Assembly: GCA_905220665.1 (NCBI GenBank) | Contig: CAJNAR010000012.1 | Span: 310,001 to 374,000 of the forward strand | DNA: 64,000 nucleotides | Origin: Albugo candida | Taxonomy: Eukaryota; Oomycota; Peronosporomycetes; Albuginales; Albuginaceae | Direction: 5' to 3' | Translations under genes and position numbers: made by a program | The notes under the pieces: generated by a model | Told to the model about the DNA's origin: nothing | What the model saw: only the letters and a program-made list of their open reading frames with translations | Database searches by the model: none | In this document: piece after piece, positions 35,782 to 46,303 of the stretch | Numbering within the stretch: the first letter of the stretch is position 1 | How the letters are laid out: the number at the start of each line of letters is the position of its first letter

Positions 35782-36375
35782 GTACGCAGTCATTTGTCCA
35801 AAGTGGAACCCGAAACCTTTTCATCAATCTGTTCTACAATTTTTCTTTCCACAAAAGGTAAGATTGGCTAGAATTTAACGAGTGAAGAACGACGCCCAGG
35901 AAGAACGCACCGAAGGCGAAAAGGATAGCTCGCTTCCCGCCCAGACCAACGATTTGTAAGTAGAAAACGCAGTTAGGGCTTACAGTATCGTGAGAACTAT
36001 CGGAAAGAACTCTTCTACCAGTCTTTTGAAAGAAACTTTACTGGATCCCAGTTTCAGGTAACATAATCCACACATTCCAATACAAAATACGATTGCATGC
36101 AACATGTCAAAATGACGTTTTTATATTAACAGAAATGAGTCGGAGGACTGAAAACGCACTTCCTGCATCAAAGATGAAGAGATGTCGTTAGCTCATTCGC
36201 ACCATTTCATTTTTTTTGGTGAATTTGCCTTGTACCATAGAATTAAATGTCCAGAAAAACGTTTGCTTATCATAAATCTAATATGTCTTCGTGGATTGCT
36301 TCCCAAACTGTCGACACTGTCAATTTGCTCGGGTCACAACGTGTGATAGAACTCAATATTTCTAATCTCTCGCAC
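35782..36375. other. C gene distal 5' flank, no gene
   Basis: Homologous in reverse to 7861-8440. No coding region supported. Confidence 0.45.
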
Positions 36376-37315
36376 CTAAATTGTGTGATTGGATGAATGC
36401 TAATATTGAGCAATACACATATATCTCCAATCACAAACTCTCAATCCCTCAGACGTCTTTTTTCAACATTTTAAGGAAAGAAGATGCTACATTTGGCTCA
36501 CCACTTCCGTCCATGGAACGACCCGCAACAACTTTAGTAGGTGGATCCATTTCTAGCACAATCGATTCCATCCTTCGATGATCTTGCATTACCCAAGTAA
36601 ACATCCTGTGCCAAGAGCTAATCTCTGATCGCTTGGTCACTTTGCTGTTTTCCAACACTGCGGAACCTCCAAATCGCAAGCCGTGTCTTGTCAACATTGC
36701 TATGAAATGAAGGTTCCAAATGAGTAGCATTTTAAAGGTTTTGATAGAAGATGTCAAGAAATAGGAAAAGAACTCAAACGAAGTCGATGCTAAGTACAAA
36801 AGTTGGAGAAAGTAGCAGTCGCATGTTGGAGTGCTGGAAAGTGGGATCAAACATCTGCAAGTTGAAAACGATGATACAATGACTCGTAGCAATGAGATCC
36901 ATCAAATTGAATAAAAGCAGAATTCGTCTCGGGAATACCACTCTTTTAGTATCGCTGCGTTCCGATTGTGGGCGGCAACGACGAGCTTTCATCGCACGTG
37001 AAAGAATCAGTCGAACGGTGATTACTGTTATGGACGGCGTATGGTCATTGTGACCCGATTCATGATGAAATGCCTTAGTTGCTTTCCAATCGCAAGCTGA
37101 CACCGTCGTTTATCATGTTTCCGCGCTAAAGCTCCCCTTTGGCCGAATGCAAGCGTCAAACCAATTGCAGCAATTGGTGCAATTTATGGAGGACAAAGAG
37201 GCAATGCTATAGGATATGTTGTTTCAACTGAAAAGTCATCCACGCGTGGAATTCTTTCTCATGCGCGCGTCAACTTTGTCAAAGTGCTGGGGGTTGCAAG
37301 CTTAACAACTTCTAA
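36376..37315 (+). pseudogene. Relic of unknown gene Y (Y relic 4)
   Basis: Plus-strand segments mirror 6940-7860: WMNANI-QYTYISNHK near 36395-36440, SMERPATT near 36510-36535, SILK-LIEDVKK near 36725-36765 and MQASNQLQQLVQF near 37145-37185. Interrupted frames. Convergent with the pol5 pseudogene to its right. Confidence 0.55.
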
Positions 37316-40100
37316 ACTCTTTACCAAGGACAGGCGACCTAGGCGCAACTGCAAAGGACGCTATACTTTCAAGCCCCGACTGCATATCGTCATCAAGATG
37401 TTCGTGGTGGTCCGTTGAACATGAGCGAGATCGGAGCTTGATGCGCGTCTCCCCGTGTTCTCTCGAGCGAGAATAACGATTGCTTTTGGTTGCTTGGCTT
37501 TCATGGACACCTTCGGTTTGAAATGGACTCCGAAGCCATGCTGCTTAGAAAAACGCGATGGATGCTGGTTCGCGGAGTAGTGGCTCGGCTCGAACGAGTA
37601 ACCGGCGTGCTTCGGACTGAAGGAATGCATCGTCAGTTCGAGGCTTTTCTGCTTTTTGTCAATCCAAATATGTCCAAATCGAGGAAGTAAGAGCTGGGAA
37701 GCATCTATGTGGTGTCTGGCTATGAACTCTTGAAAGAATGGACGAGGGAACCGATCGTGCTTGCGTGGGAATGTGGTCTCTATCGCATGACGCATCACTC
37801 CTCCCACACCTTCCGTCAACTCTGGCTGGGAACACGAATGACATACAGAGAGAGCAACACATATGTTGCTGGTGGGTTTGCTCATATTCCGATTGACACA
37901 AGGCTTGATGACGTGTTCGGTGACCAAAACGGAATCTTCTTCAAAGCCTAGTCAAGGGAAGTAAACAGCTTGGCTCGAGAATGAAAGAGTTCAGACAACA
38001 TTTTTATACGTTTGTAGAGCACGCGTATTCGATTCCTCTTTCGGTTGCTTGAACCTGGCTCAAAAGCGTAGGGATGATCAACAGCGTGAACGATAGCTTG
38101 CTGTCACGAGACAATTACACTTGCACGAGATCCAACTCTAGCAACTCGAAATGAAGGTGCCGTTGTTACAGTATTTTCGTCTCATATTTCTTTTATCATT
38201 CATCTTTCGATTTCAAGTCTCAAGTGATGAACTCTAGACTATTTCGATGCACCAAAGTTGAAACAGAGTCGAAGACATTCATAAACATATTTCGAACGGT
38301 ACTAAAGTCTTAGTCCATCACACTGAGAAGTAACAATCAATACGCCACGGGGTCTGTAGTCCCGACATTGACCTTCGATGTTGTAGCATCTTTGTCATTG
38401 TAAAGATCGCTAGAGAACGCTCTAGGTGTTGAAGCACGACGACTGCTTCGTCCAATAATGAGCCGTCAGCAATTAGAAGCTCGCACACATTCAAAACAGC
38501 TAAAACAGCTGAAGAGGCTAAATTGAAGGAGCGTTGTCGGTCAAATGATTCGATTTGATAGGAAGTATTTAAACCAGCAGAACGGTACTCGGAATTTGTT
38601 TGAAAGCATTCTTCGCAACGACTTTTCTACCAGCACATTGCAGTGTACACTTGTTCGATTTCTTCCGCTCTTCACAAGGTTTGGGGAGTTTTCTACGGAC
38701 GAAAGTTCGTGTTCACTGGAAATTGACTTGCAATATTAGAGCTCAAAAACAACAAGACGCGTTTCATCAGTACTTCCTGGAAAGAGTCCGAGATTGATTA
38801 AATGTTCCCATCGTAATTCCGCTTTTACTTTTGATCGGCATCGTGTACGTTCAAAGGATCATTTAATGGTGAGCATAGAGAATTAGCAAATACGGCTTTG
38901 TTTCGTTCAAAAAGTGCGAAACTTACGAGCAATCAAAGAGGATCTTGCCAGTCCTTTTGTTTCCGCGTCGTATCTGTCTAAAGGGGTTGAATCAATCGAT
39001 CTAATGCCCATACTCGAATGTGATGTACTCTACCAACCAATTCCTAAGTAAATTAGTGCTTTTGCGCTCCTCTTCGATCTCAAGCAAATCGGGAGATATT
39101 CATGCTTCTTCTCTGTTGAACTGACTGGTTTGCTTCCAAGGTCGCTGCAAATATGGAGGGCTTGAAAACAAGTCTTTTGCGCTGCTATGTAATATGCTCC
39201 TCTGATAGAAATCTCATCGATCAATGCTTTCCAAATTTACCTAACAAAATAACCGGAATGTATTGGCGGGTGGCATGAGAATGACGCTTAGAATTACAAC
39301 GAAATTCACATTTTGATACGGGAGCAATGGCTTTTCCTTGCTAAATAGTAAAGGGAATTTGTCTTCGGTTACGTTATCAGTCGAAAACGTTATCATAGAC
39401 TTTGAGAAGCAATTGAAGCTGTTCGTGCTCATACGCTTTACATGTACACGTAATGAAGAGCCTATAGGGATTTATGAATAAGAAGATATCTTGTGTCCCT
39501 GCGGTAGTAATTGGAGAATGCACTCATTTCAAACGTCAAATATTCATTTATCCCTTCTAGATATATCAATAGGCTTGATCTCTATTTTGCACCCTATCAA
39601 AAGTTGTTTGAGGCGTCTGGATGTACACATGGCCATATTCACCCGATTATTGTCTCGTTGCTTCTCCCTTATCATAGATGGACGCATGTGTAGACTGAGT
39701 TAGTTCCTCTCTTTGATTGCATAGTAAGTACAGACCCGAAAAGGCTTGTATTCCAGCTTTGTTGAGGAGCATCTCGAGAGGACGTCAGGTCGTAAATAAG
39801 GCGATGAGTGTGTATTGGAGCTTTCATTCTTCTGTCTGAGAGAGATCTATGCACGTGACGCTATGGCCGAAAAAGTACGCACAGGTGCATCACGATCCGC
39901 AAGTTCCCGGAAAAATGCAAGAAGCCAGGCTGGCTTTCGCCATAGCTTTTCTCCATCGTTAGGCCAATTAAGTCATCCAAAATTCTGTCAGTAATTGATT
40001 GGGGTTGTTTTCGACCATCTGGCTATTCGTAGTGGTTGTCTGACGTTTCTCCACCATTTTATGATGACAAAAAAGTATCAAAAGAATTGGATGGTAGATG
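37316..40100 (-). pseudogene. Pol5/MYBBP1A-like pseudogene 4
   Basis: Minus-strand homology to pol5 over its whole length: the start block HHKMV-KR near 40040-40070 (TTTTATGATGACAAAAAAGT on the plus strand), interior pieces near 39000-39400 and 38400-38700, and a long C-terminal block at 37440-37930. In that block NMSKPTSNIC, TFPRKHDRFPRPFF and FEPSHYSANQ-like sequence stand in one of two alternating frames. The C-terminal block is the best preserved and is close to pseudogene 1, its mirror partner. Multiple frameshifts and stops. Confidence 0.8.
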
Positions 40101-41266
40101 ATGTCGATGTTGTCCGAAGGTTGGTAGATAAAATACTGTCTGTTGTAGCAAGTTAAGATTATGCCTGATATTGGAACAACATTCGGTGGTAACCACTGCA
40201 AAATATCGTCAAGCCATTGATGTGAGCCATCTTCGATACGAACGCCTGCTGTCATTGTAATGTTTTCGAATTGAGCCTGCTACTTTGAAGCAATCGGGGT
40301 ATCTTGTGTATGATAAATCTCCCGCTGGATAGCGTGGAAAGCATCGTACCGAATGCAATTATCTCTGCTTTATAATTCGAGCTGACATTGTCGCACGTTC
40401 TTTTCTCCTACTGACTCGGAGTGAAAGTAAAATCAGTAAGAATCAGGTCGATTCTTCTGTCACAGTACCTATCATCGATGCGGTATCGTAAACAAGGAAT
40501 GACGAGCTGAAGCTTGATGACAATCTGATTCAAATCCTATGACATCGAAAGCTTGCATTATCGCTCATGTAATCACTATCCGCATGGATAGATCGTCAAT
40601 CGGAGGATACCACATACTTTCATGTTGCACGATTGCAGCGCCCTAGTGCTTCCGGAGAATGTGAGGCTGTACGTGATTGAAGCTGAAATCAAAATGGCTC
40701 AGCGATCGCTATCTCTGCAGAATTCATCGTTTTGAGCAATACCAGAGATTTGCCTCCCTTTAAATTGACTTTTTCTGCTTCTACACAAGTCCTCGAGCTG
40801 TCTCCTATGTGCGCTATTACATACAACATATGTGTGCAATGTAAGCATTAAATCATCGGCTGCGCACAAAGCACCTTATTTGTGTGCGCCTTGTGTGTCC
40901 ATACTCATAAAGAATATTGAAAGTGCGAAGTGTACACATGTGAATATAACCATCTTGACATTTGGTCGAGGAAAGCGCAGCTCACTGGACGATTGTATCA
41001 AGTACTGTGTTAAACGTGCGTTTTCATGGTAATAAAGCTGGAATCTAAAAAACGAAGGTTGCCAGTTTATCAAGTTATCGAGGTGGACAACCTCCTCCCG
41101 AAGTGCTACACAACGTGTGTACAAACATTCTTGTAGAAGAACCTGTTGCGAACTTAAAATTCCTTCGTCAAGGGGATTTCGAAACCGGGCGTGCAAGTTT
41201 TATCAAGGTTGCGACGCGATGATAAATATCATTCTATCATTATTCAGAATTCAACCTGGAGAAACA
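40101..41266. other. Decayed pol5-S intergenic region, no gene
   Basis: Corresponds to 54603-56582 of the intact unit; the block preceding pol5 (TACCAACC-TCGGACAACATCGACATCATC) is recognisable in reverse at 40085-40130, and the GAGCTGTCTC block at about 40795-40805. No coding region is supported. Confidence 0.5.
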
Positions 41267-42289
41267 ATGGAGACGCTTCGTTTCGAGACGTACTGTCTTG
41301 TCCTGTTGGAAGTATTCCACTCGTCTCCACCAACCGATTTGGGTCCTCTCACACGAACTTGATCCTGGCAGGAAGCAAGATAGGAGAGGTATGTCATCGA
41401 GGCGTGAGGGTCCACATATCTCCTCTTTATTTCTATCCCGACGAAACTTTGGAAAAGAGCTTTCCTCGTGAAGAAGAGTTGTCGTAGGTAAAACTTGTGA
41501 CAAACTGACACTTTATGTCGCAAAATGCAGTGGGTAAGGTTACCAAAAAGTAAGGCGACGGAGGATAAGAGCAAAAATGAAATTGTAGCAGTATTTGCTT
41601 AATTTGTTTCATGCTCTTTGGCTTCTCGTCCACGCTTCTAGTCCTAGAGTTCGTTTCCTTGAGTGTGCTTGTTATTTGTCCTCTCAAAGACTTGTGAGAA
41701 AATGTATTATATCTTTCCAATGCATTCCAAGCTTCGCAAATTAAAGGGTAACAGCTTTCGTTAATCAATGACGATTCGTGAACGTGCGAACGACGCACAA
41801 CTCAGCCGGGCTTTATATATTTCGGTGGTATGAGAGGTATGTCCGAACAGCTGACGATTTACTGTGAATGGCCAGACATTCTCGGCAATGAGTATCTTCA
41901 AAAGAATGAGGAATGATCAGACATTGTCGCGATGAGGCAATATATGACGGGATTTGCGCGCTTGGGATGATGCCGTTTGTGGCAGCAGAAATCACTGGAG
42001 CTTGCCTCGAACGAGCTTCGGCTTGTTTTGACAGAATATAACCAATACTATAAATTGAAACTACGGAATGGTCGCTATCAAGGCGACAGAATCATCAAAA
42101 GTTGCCAATTGTCTATGGATGATCCGCTCGCTTGGGTATAAATTGTAAAAATTCGACAAAGGAAGATGATAATGATTAGAAACTGGCATCTTCCATCTCA
42201 AAAGGTTATCAAGTTCATATAAATACAGCGAAGCATGTACAGTCGTATCTGTTCATGGAAGATGACGCGGAAGACATCGTAAAATACCT
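41267..42289 (+). pseudogene. Relic of secreted protein S gene (S relic 5)
   Basis: Starts with an ATG leader METLRFETYCLVLLEVFHS corresponding to the S signal peptide, then IGEVCHRGVRVHIS near 41390-41425 in the next frame, a YIYC/SLNSLV-like region decayed around 41600-42000, and LRNGRYQGD near 42062-42092. The frame is lost after the first ~30 codons. It retains the start region that the other relics have mostly lost. Confidence 0.65.
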
Positions 42290-43450
42290 AATCTCGATAT
42301 TAAATTGATGCTGAAAGATGAATTGAAGAGGGAACCGCGCGTATAGCACGCAAGGGATGAGAAGTTGTCAAAGGAAAACAATATCGACAAGGCTGGGGGG
42401 ACGAGAGATACGCACACACTGGAGGCTTTGAACGCGATGAGTTCTCTTCAAGTCTTGTACTTCGTCGACTCGTAAAACGCAACAAGCGAGTAATCTGACA
42501 TACAATGTCTGATAAATTTCGATTCGAAGCTCCATAGTGAAGCACTTGATTTAGAGGTTCTTTGAGCTGTCGTACGCTTATGGTATGGCCCCACAAACAC
42601 ACAGAACACCAAGACTGATTGAGATCGAGCGCATGATCAGTGCGTGATCGCCAACCACATGCAAAAAGTGTCAGACGTTGTATGAGTAGCAACAGCGGTA
42701 CTGAGCATCGATAGAAAGATCGGAATCGCCTTCACAATGAGACGATACTTTTATGGTTTGTGTAATGTCACTCTAGAAGCTCTACTCGGGAGGGCGCGAG
42801 TAGGAACAAAACAAATACTGAAAGTCGGATTTACAAGTATTCACGTCAGAGTGAGTTAGGCGCCTGATGAGACAAAGAACGCATCATCCATATTACCGAT
42901 TACAATTCAGCTGCAAGTTGACCCAGCATGATCAGCACGAATTGATTGCTACAAAAAAATCAGGACTTATTGCGGTGGATGCATCAGATGTGATCATTAG
43001 ATCAGGAAAATTAATTGGCGATCACTCCACTTTTGCAATAAGTGGCTTGATCTTGTAATCGTTTCTTTCATCATTTCTTTAACCTAAGAATTGTGCAAAC
43101 ACACTCAATACTTGAAACTCTATCGTCACGACCCAAGATGACGGTCACTTGAAACTGATCAACTTTTTCAACTCCTTAGCGGTGTTCCCGCAAATTAGTG
43201 GGTGAGAAGAGTCACATGATCCATCGCCCATGCTGAAATAGAATTTGGCTTTCAGCGAGAGCAGTTTAACGTCGACGTCTAATCCTTTCGAGTGACATTT
43301 ATATCGTCATGTGTATATTATGACGACATGACCGGCGATGAGGAGTAGGCGCCAAACACTACTGAGCGCCAGTGTAGCAACCGATTCAAAGTGAGCGAAA
43401 CAGACGAACACAGTTTTCGTCTAGTATCTATCAAGATCACGTCGGACACA
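42290..43450 (-). repeat. Module R, copy 6 (reverse orientation)
   Basis: Reverse-orientation module R; the AAACAGACGAACACAG-TTTTCGTCTAGT block lies at 43398-43425 and the CAGCTGCAAGTTGACCCAGC block at about 42908. It ends at the elicitin 5' flank, and the large inverted repeat ends with it. Confidence 0.65.
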
Positions 43451-44003
43451 TCAGCATCACTCAAAATTGACAATTTCAGATTTTAAAAGTGTTTGCCAGA
43501 AGCTTCTACGTTGCTATGTTTTGATCATTACTGCACTTTGAGAATCAGTATACTGCATCTCCGTTCACAGCAACTCCAATGGCTTCAGCAATATATACAG
43601 GAGTAACAGAGAGCTTTGTCTTTAGAACACAAGCATGGTGACAGGTCGTGCCATTTCGATAAGGCGATAGGCTTGGCGACCACAAGAAAGTCACGGATTT
43701 CAAATAAAAAGAAAAAAGAGAAGAACGACATAATCTATTTTTACGTGCACATTTGTAATAGTACAAAGGGCTCAGCTATCGGTAATGCATCGCGAATGAG
43801 AGAAGACGACGTTCATCAACTATCGATCGAATCACGTGTGCAACACCATAGAGGAAGAACACGACGAAAGTTACTTTCGTTCACAGAATTACATACGGAG
43901 ATTTGCATTGTAATGGTAAAGGGAGGAATCATATTCGAAACGGCTCGGCCTGACTTCTTATCGGATTAGTAGCGAGCTCACTTGCGACAGACCGGAACCA
44001 TAT

Positions 44004-44018
44004 CTCATTCTTCAAATC
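44004..44018 (+). promoter_or_regulatory. Oomycete-type initiator of elicitin copy 4
   Basis: CTCATTCTTCAAATC, about 50 bp upstream of the ATG. This copy fits the published oomycete initiator core better than copies 2 and 3, having CTCATT rather than CTCACT. Confidence 0.6.
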
Positions 44019-44068
44019 GACTCGATCTTCACAGCCATCTTCTGTACGAATTCGCTCTTTTATCACAA

Positions 44069-44758
44069 ATGAAGACTACTACTTTTTCCATCCTCTCTGC
44101 TACCCTTGCTTTGTACACTGCTGGACAAGATGCCCCAACGAACGCGACCATAATGAACACTGCTTCCAACATGGATGACAATTCATCGAACAACATGAAC
44201 ACTCCTTCCAACAATATGCCCAACACCATGCCGAACAACAACATGAAACCTGTGGCTAACAATGAGATGACGATTGTATCCCCCAGTCCAATGAACACTG
44301 ATCGACCAATGTGCAATGACACTGTTACTAAAATGGCAATCAAACAGTGGACAGATAAGAAATTGCTATTATCGTGTTCCAAAGCAGTGTCAATGCCCGT
44401 CAAAAGCATTGATGACATTGCAAAACTCTCCAATGAGAATCTGCTGAAAATGTGTTCATCTTCGGAATGCATCACACCATTCTCGGATATGGCATCATCA
44501 AGTGTCTACAAGAGCTGTGATGTCATGTATGATGGCAAAAAGCAAAATGTTGCCGTTGAAGCCCACAAGATTACCGGTTTGTGCAAAAAAGATGGTAAAG
44601 ATGAGAAGCTCTCAGAAAGCACTGATGGTTCAGGCGATGCAGAACCCAAAGGTGCTGTTGCTGATCCTACCGTTAAGGATGTAAAGTCTAGCGCCGTGTT
44701 ACACTCATTCAGCGCAGCCTGTATCGCTGTTACTTTCTTCGTACTGGCCTCGTACTAG
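44069..44758 (+). CDS. Elicitin-like secreted protein, GPI-anchor type (elicitin copy 4)
   Basis: 229 residues from the ATG at 44069, which begins the conserved signal peptide (MKTTTFSILSATLALYTAG). The Met/Asn/Ser/Pro spacer is longer than in copies 2 and 3 by one PNTM-like unit. Six elicitin cysteines follow (the first two at residues 82 and 103, with C-x4-C in the middle), then an acidic linker with an AVADPTVKD stretch, and a hydrophobic GPI-type tail. It stands just outside the large inverted repeat next to the housekeeping block and is the most diverged full copy, suggesting an older locus. Surface or apoplastic lipid binding is inferred from the family. Confidence 0.92.
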   Translation: MKTTTFSILSATLALYTAGQDAPTNATIMNTASNMDDNSSNNMNTPSNNMPNTMPNNNMKPVANNEMTIVSPSPMNTDRPMCNDTVTKMAIKQWTDKKLLLSCSKAVSMPVKSIDDIAKLSNENLLKMCSSSECITPFSDMASSSVYKSCDVMYDGKKQNVAVEAHKITGLCKKDGKDEKLSESTDGSGDAEPKGAVADPTVKDVKSSAVLHSFSAACIAVTFFVLASY

Positions 44759-45034
44759 GAGTAAAAGTATCGTTGTAGGCATTCATATATGATTTTGCAT
44801 TCCTTCTGTCTTGGCACTTTGCTGCAGCACTTGGCATAAAAGTGATGTACGATATTTTTCCCTTTCCTTATCCTAGTCGTAGCAACAAGTCATCACGGTG
44901 ATACCGCTCATTATACGATGTGGATCACTTGATACTATAGCCCAGGATAGCACCAATTCGAATGCGTAAAGTTAGCGTGTCATTCGCAATAAGACGAACA
45001 CGGCCACCAACATATCATTTCGTGTGCATACTTC
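44759..45034. other. Intergenic, border of duplicated zone and housekeeping block
   Basis: No repeat modules or coding sequence recognised. To the right, genes are intact, single-copy within the window and closely packed. Confidence 0.4.
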
Positions 45035-46171
45035 ATGCAGCTGCACCGAAATCGAAGTCAAAATGCTCAATCTATACTTCTCATCGGATTACTTGATATA
45101 CTTGAGCACAAGGACCAATCACACTCCATGAATTTTGATGAATTGGCTCGGAAAAGTGGCCACATTTCTTCCTCTGTAATTGCAAAAGCGCGTGAGTATC
45201 AAAGACTTACTGAAGCCAAAAAGACATGCTGTGGATCCCAATCTCTTTGTCTGGCTCCTGCCTGCTTATACATAGCAGCGGTAGCTGAAAAAGAGAGCAT
45301 TGATCTTCGAAAACTCTGTAGTGTCGCAGGCGCTAAATATCGTCAGACAGAACAAACGATACAACAAGTTGTAAATGCGGTCGGGAAGCAGAATATCATT
45401 CGGCTATCCACAACAGCACTGTGTATTCGTTACGGATGCTCTTCGATTGTGACATTAGTGACGGCAGTGAATGATGACTATCGCGTACGGCTTTATTGAT
45501 CTCGACTTTATGCGCTGATCAAAATACTGCAGGAAGTGGCCTTGCGTCTACTGAGAAACCGAAGAGGAGCCAGAGATTGTGTTCAGAATGCATCAAAGGA
45601 ATATAATGATCCCGTGTATGCAGCAGCTTGTCTATACGCATGCAGTAAATATGCAAAGGTGGAGATTTTTGTGAGATCATAGAAACTCTCTCAAGCCAAG
45701 CATTAGCTTCACGTAGATAAGGAAGCACTGGTAAGGGATGTACTTGCAAATGAGCAAACCTTTGACTCGATTTTGACGTCCATCGAAGTGCGTGTTTTTC
45801 ATTTGCATCACATTTTCATCGTTTCTAACTTTTTTCATAGTATCACTGCAAAGATATAATCAGTGGAGTCAAGCCGATTGAGATAAAAAAATGGTCACAA
45901 GAAAGCGATTCGACTCATTCTGCACGATCGATCACGACCGGCACTGAGGTTTTGTCAATGGATAAGAGTACGCATCACTACTGCGTACTTCTTTGTTCTC
46001 ATGACAGAATGTGTAGTTGTCAAAGAAACTGCGACGTTAAAGAGAAAGAACGTCATGCAAGCGACTTCGATTACGTTGAAGAGAAAAATGGCCATCAAAG
46101 CAGCGTCAAGAGATGAATATTTACAGTGGCGTCAACTTGTCCTGAAATCCATACAAGCAGCTCGGGAGTAA
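45035..46171 (+). CDS. ORC6: Origin recognition complex subunit 6-like protein (five exons, tiny introns)
   Basis: Inferred exons are 45035-45466, 45533-45658, 45707-45787, 45841-45967 and 46008-46171 (309 residues). Introns of 66, 48, 53 and 40 bp all have GT...AG ends and restore one frame; the first donor is the least certain. Exon 1 holds KAREYQRLTEAKK followed by LAPACLYIAA, which matches the first TFIIB/cyclin-like fold of ORC6 (compare KAEEYLRLS and CLDLAAS in the human protein). Exons 2-3 hold a second fold (DPVYAAACLYACSKYAK). The Lys-rich C-terminal exon ends DEYLQWRQLVLKSI. ORC6 helps load the MCM helicase at replication origins in the nucleus. TFIIB or a BRF is the alternative, but there is no N-terminal zinc ribbon. 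Confidence 0.65.
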
Positions 46172-46303
46172 GGTGCAACTGACATCATACAAGCACATCC
46201 AACGCGCAGGGGACAGTCAAGCAGTACTTCCAAACGACCACGTCACAGAATTGACTTTTTCGAATCCACAAACGATATATTGGTTGTAACGACGCTATGC
46301 GTA

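Noticed and set aside
45035..46171. TFIIB or BRF-type transcription factor
   Set aside because: No N-terminal zinc ribbon, and the KAREYQRLTEAKK and LAPACLYIAA order fits the ORC6 N-terminal fold better.
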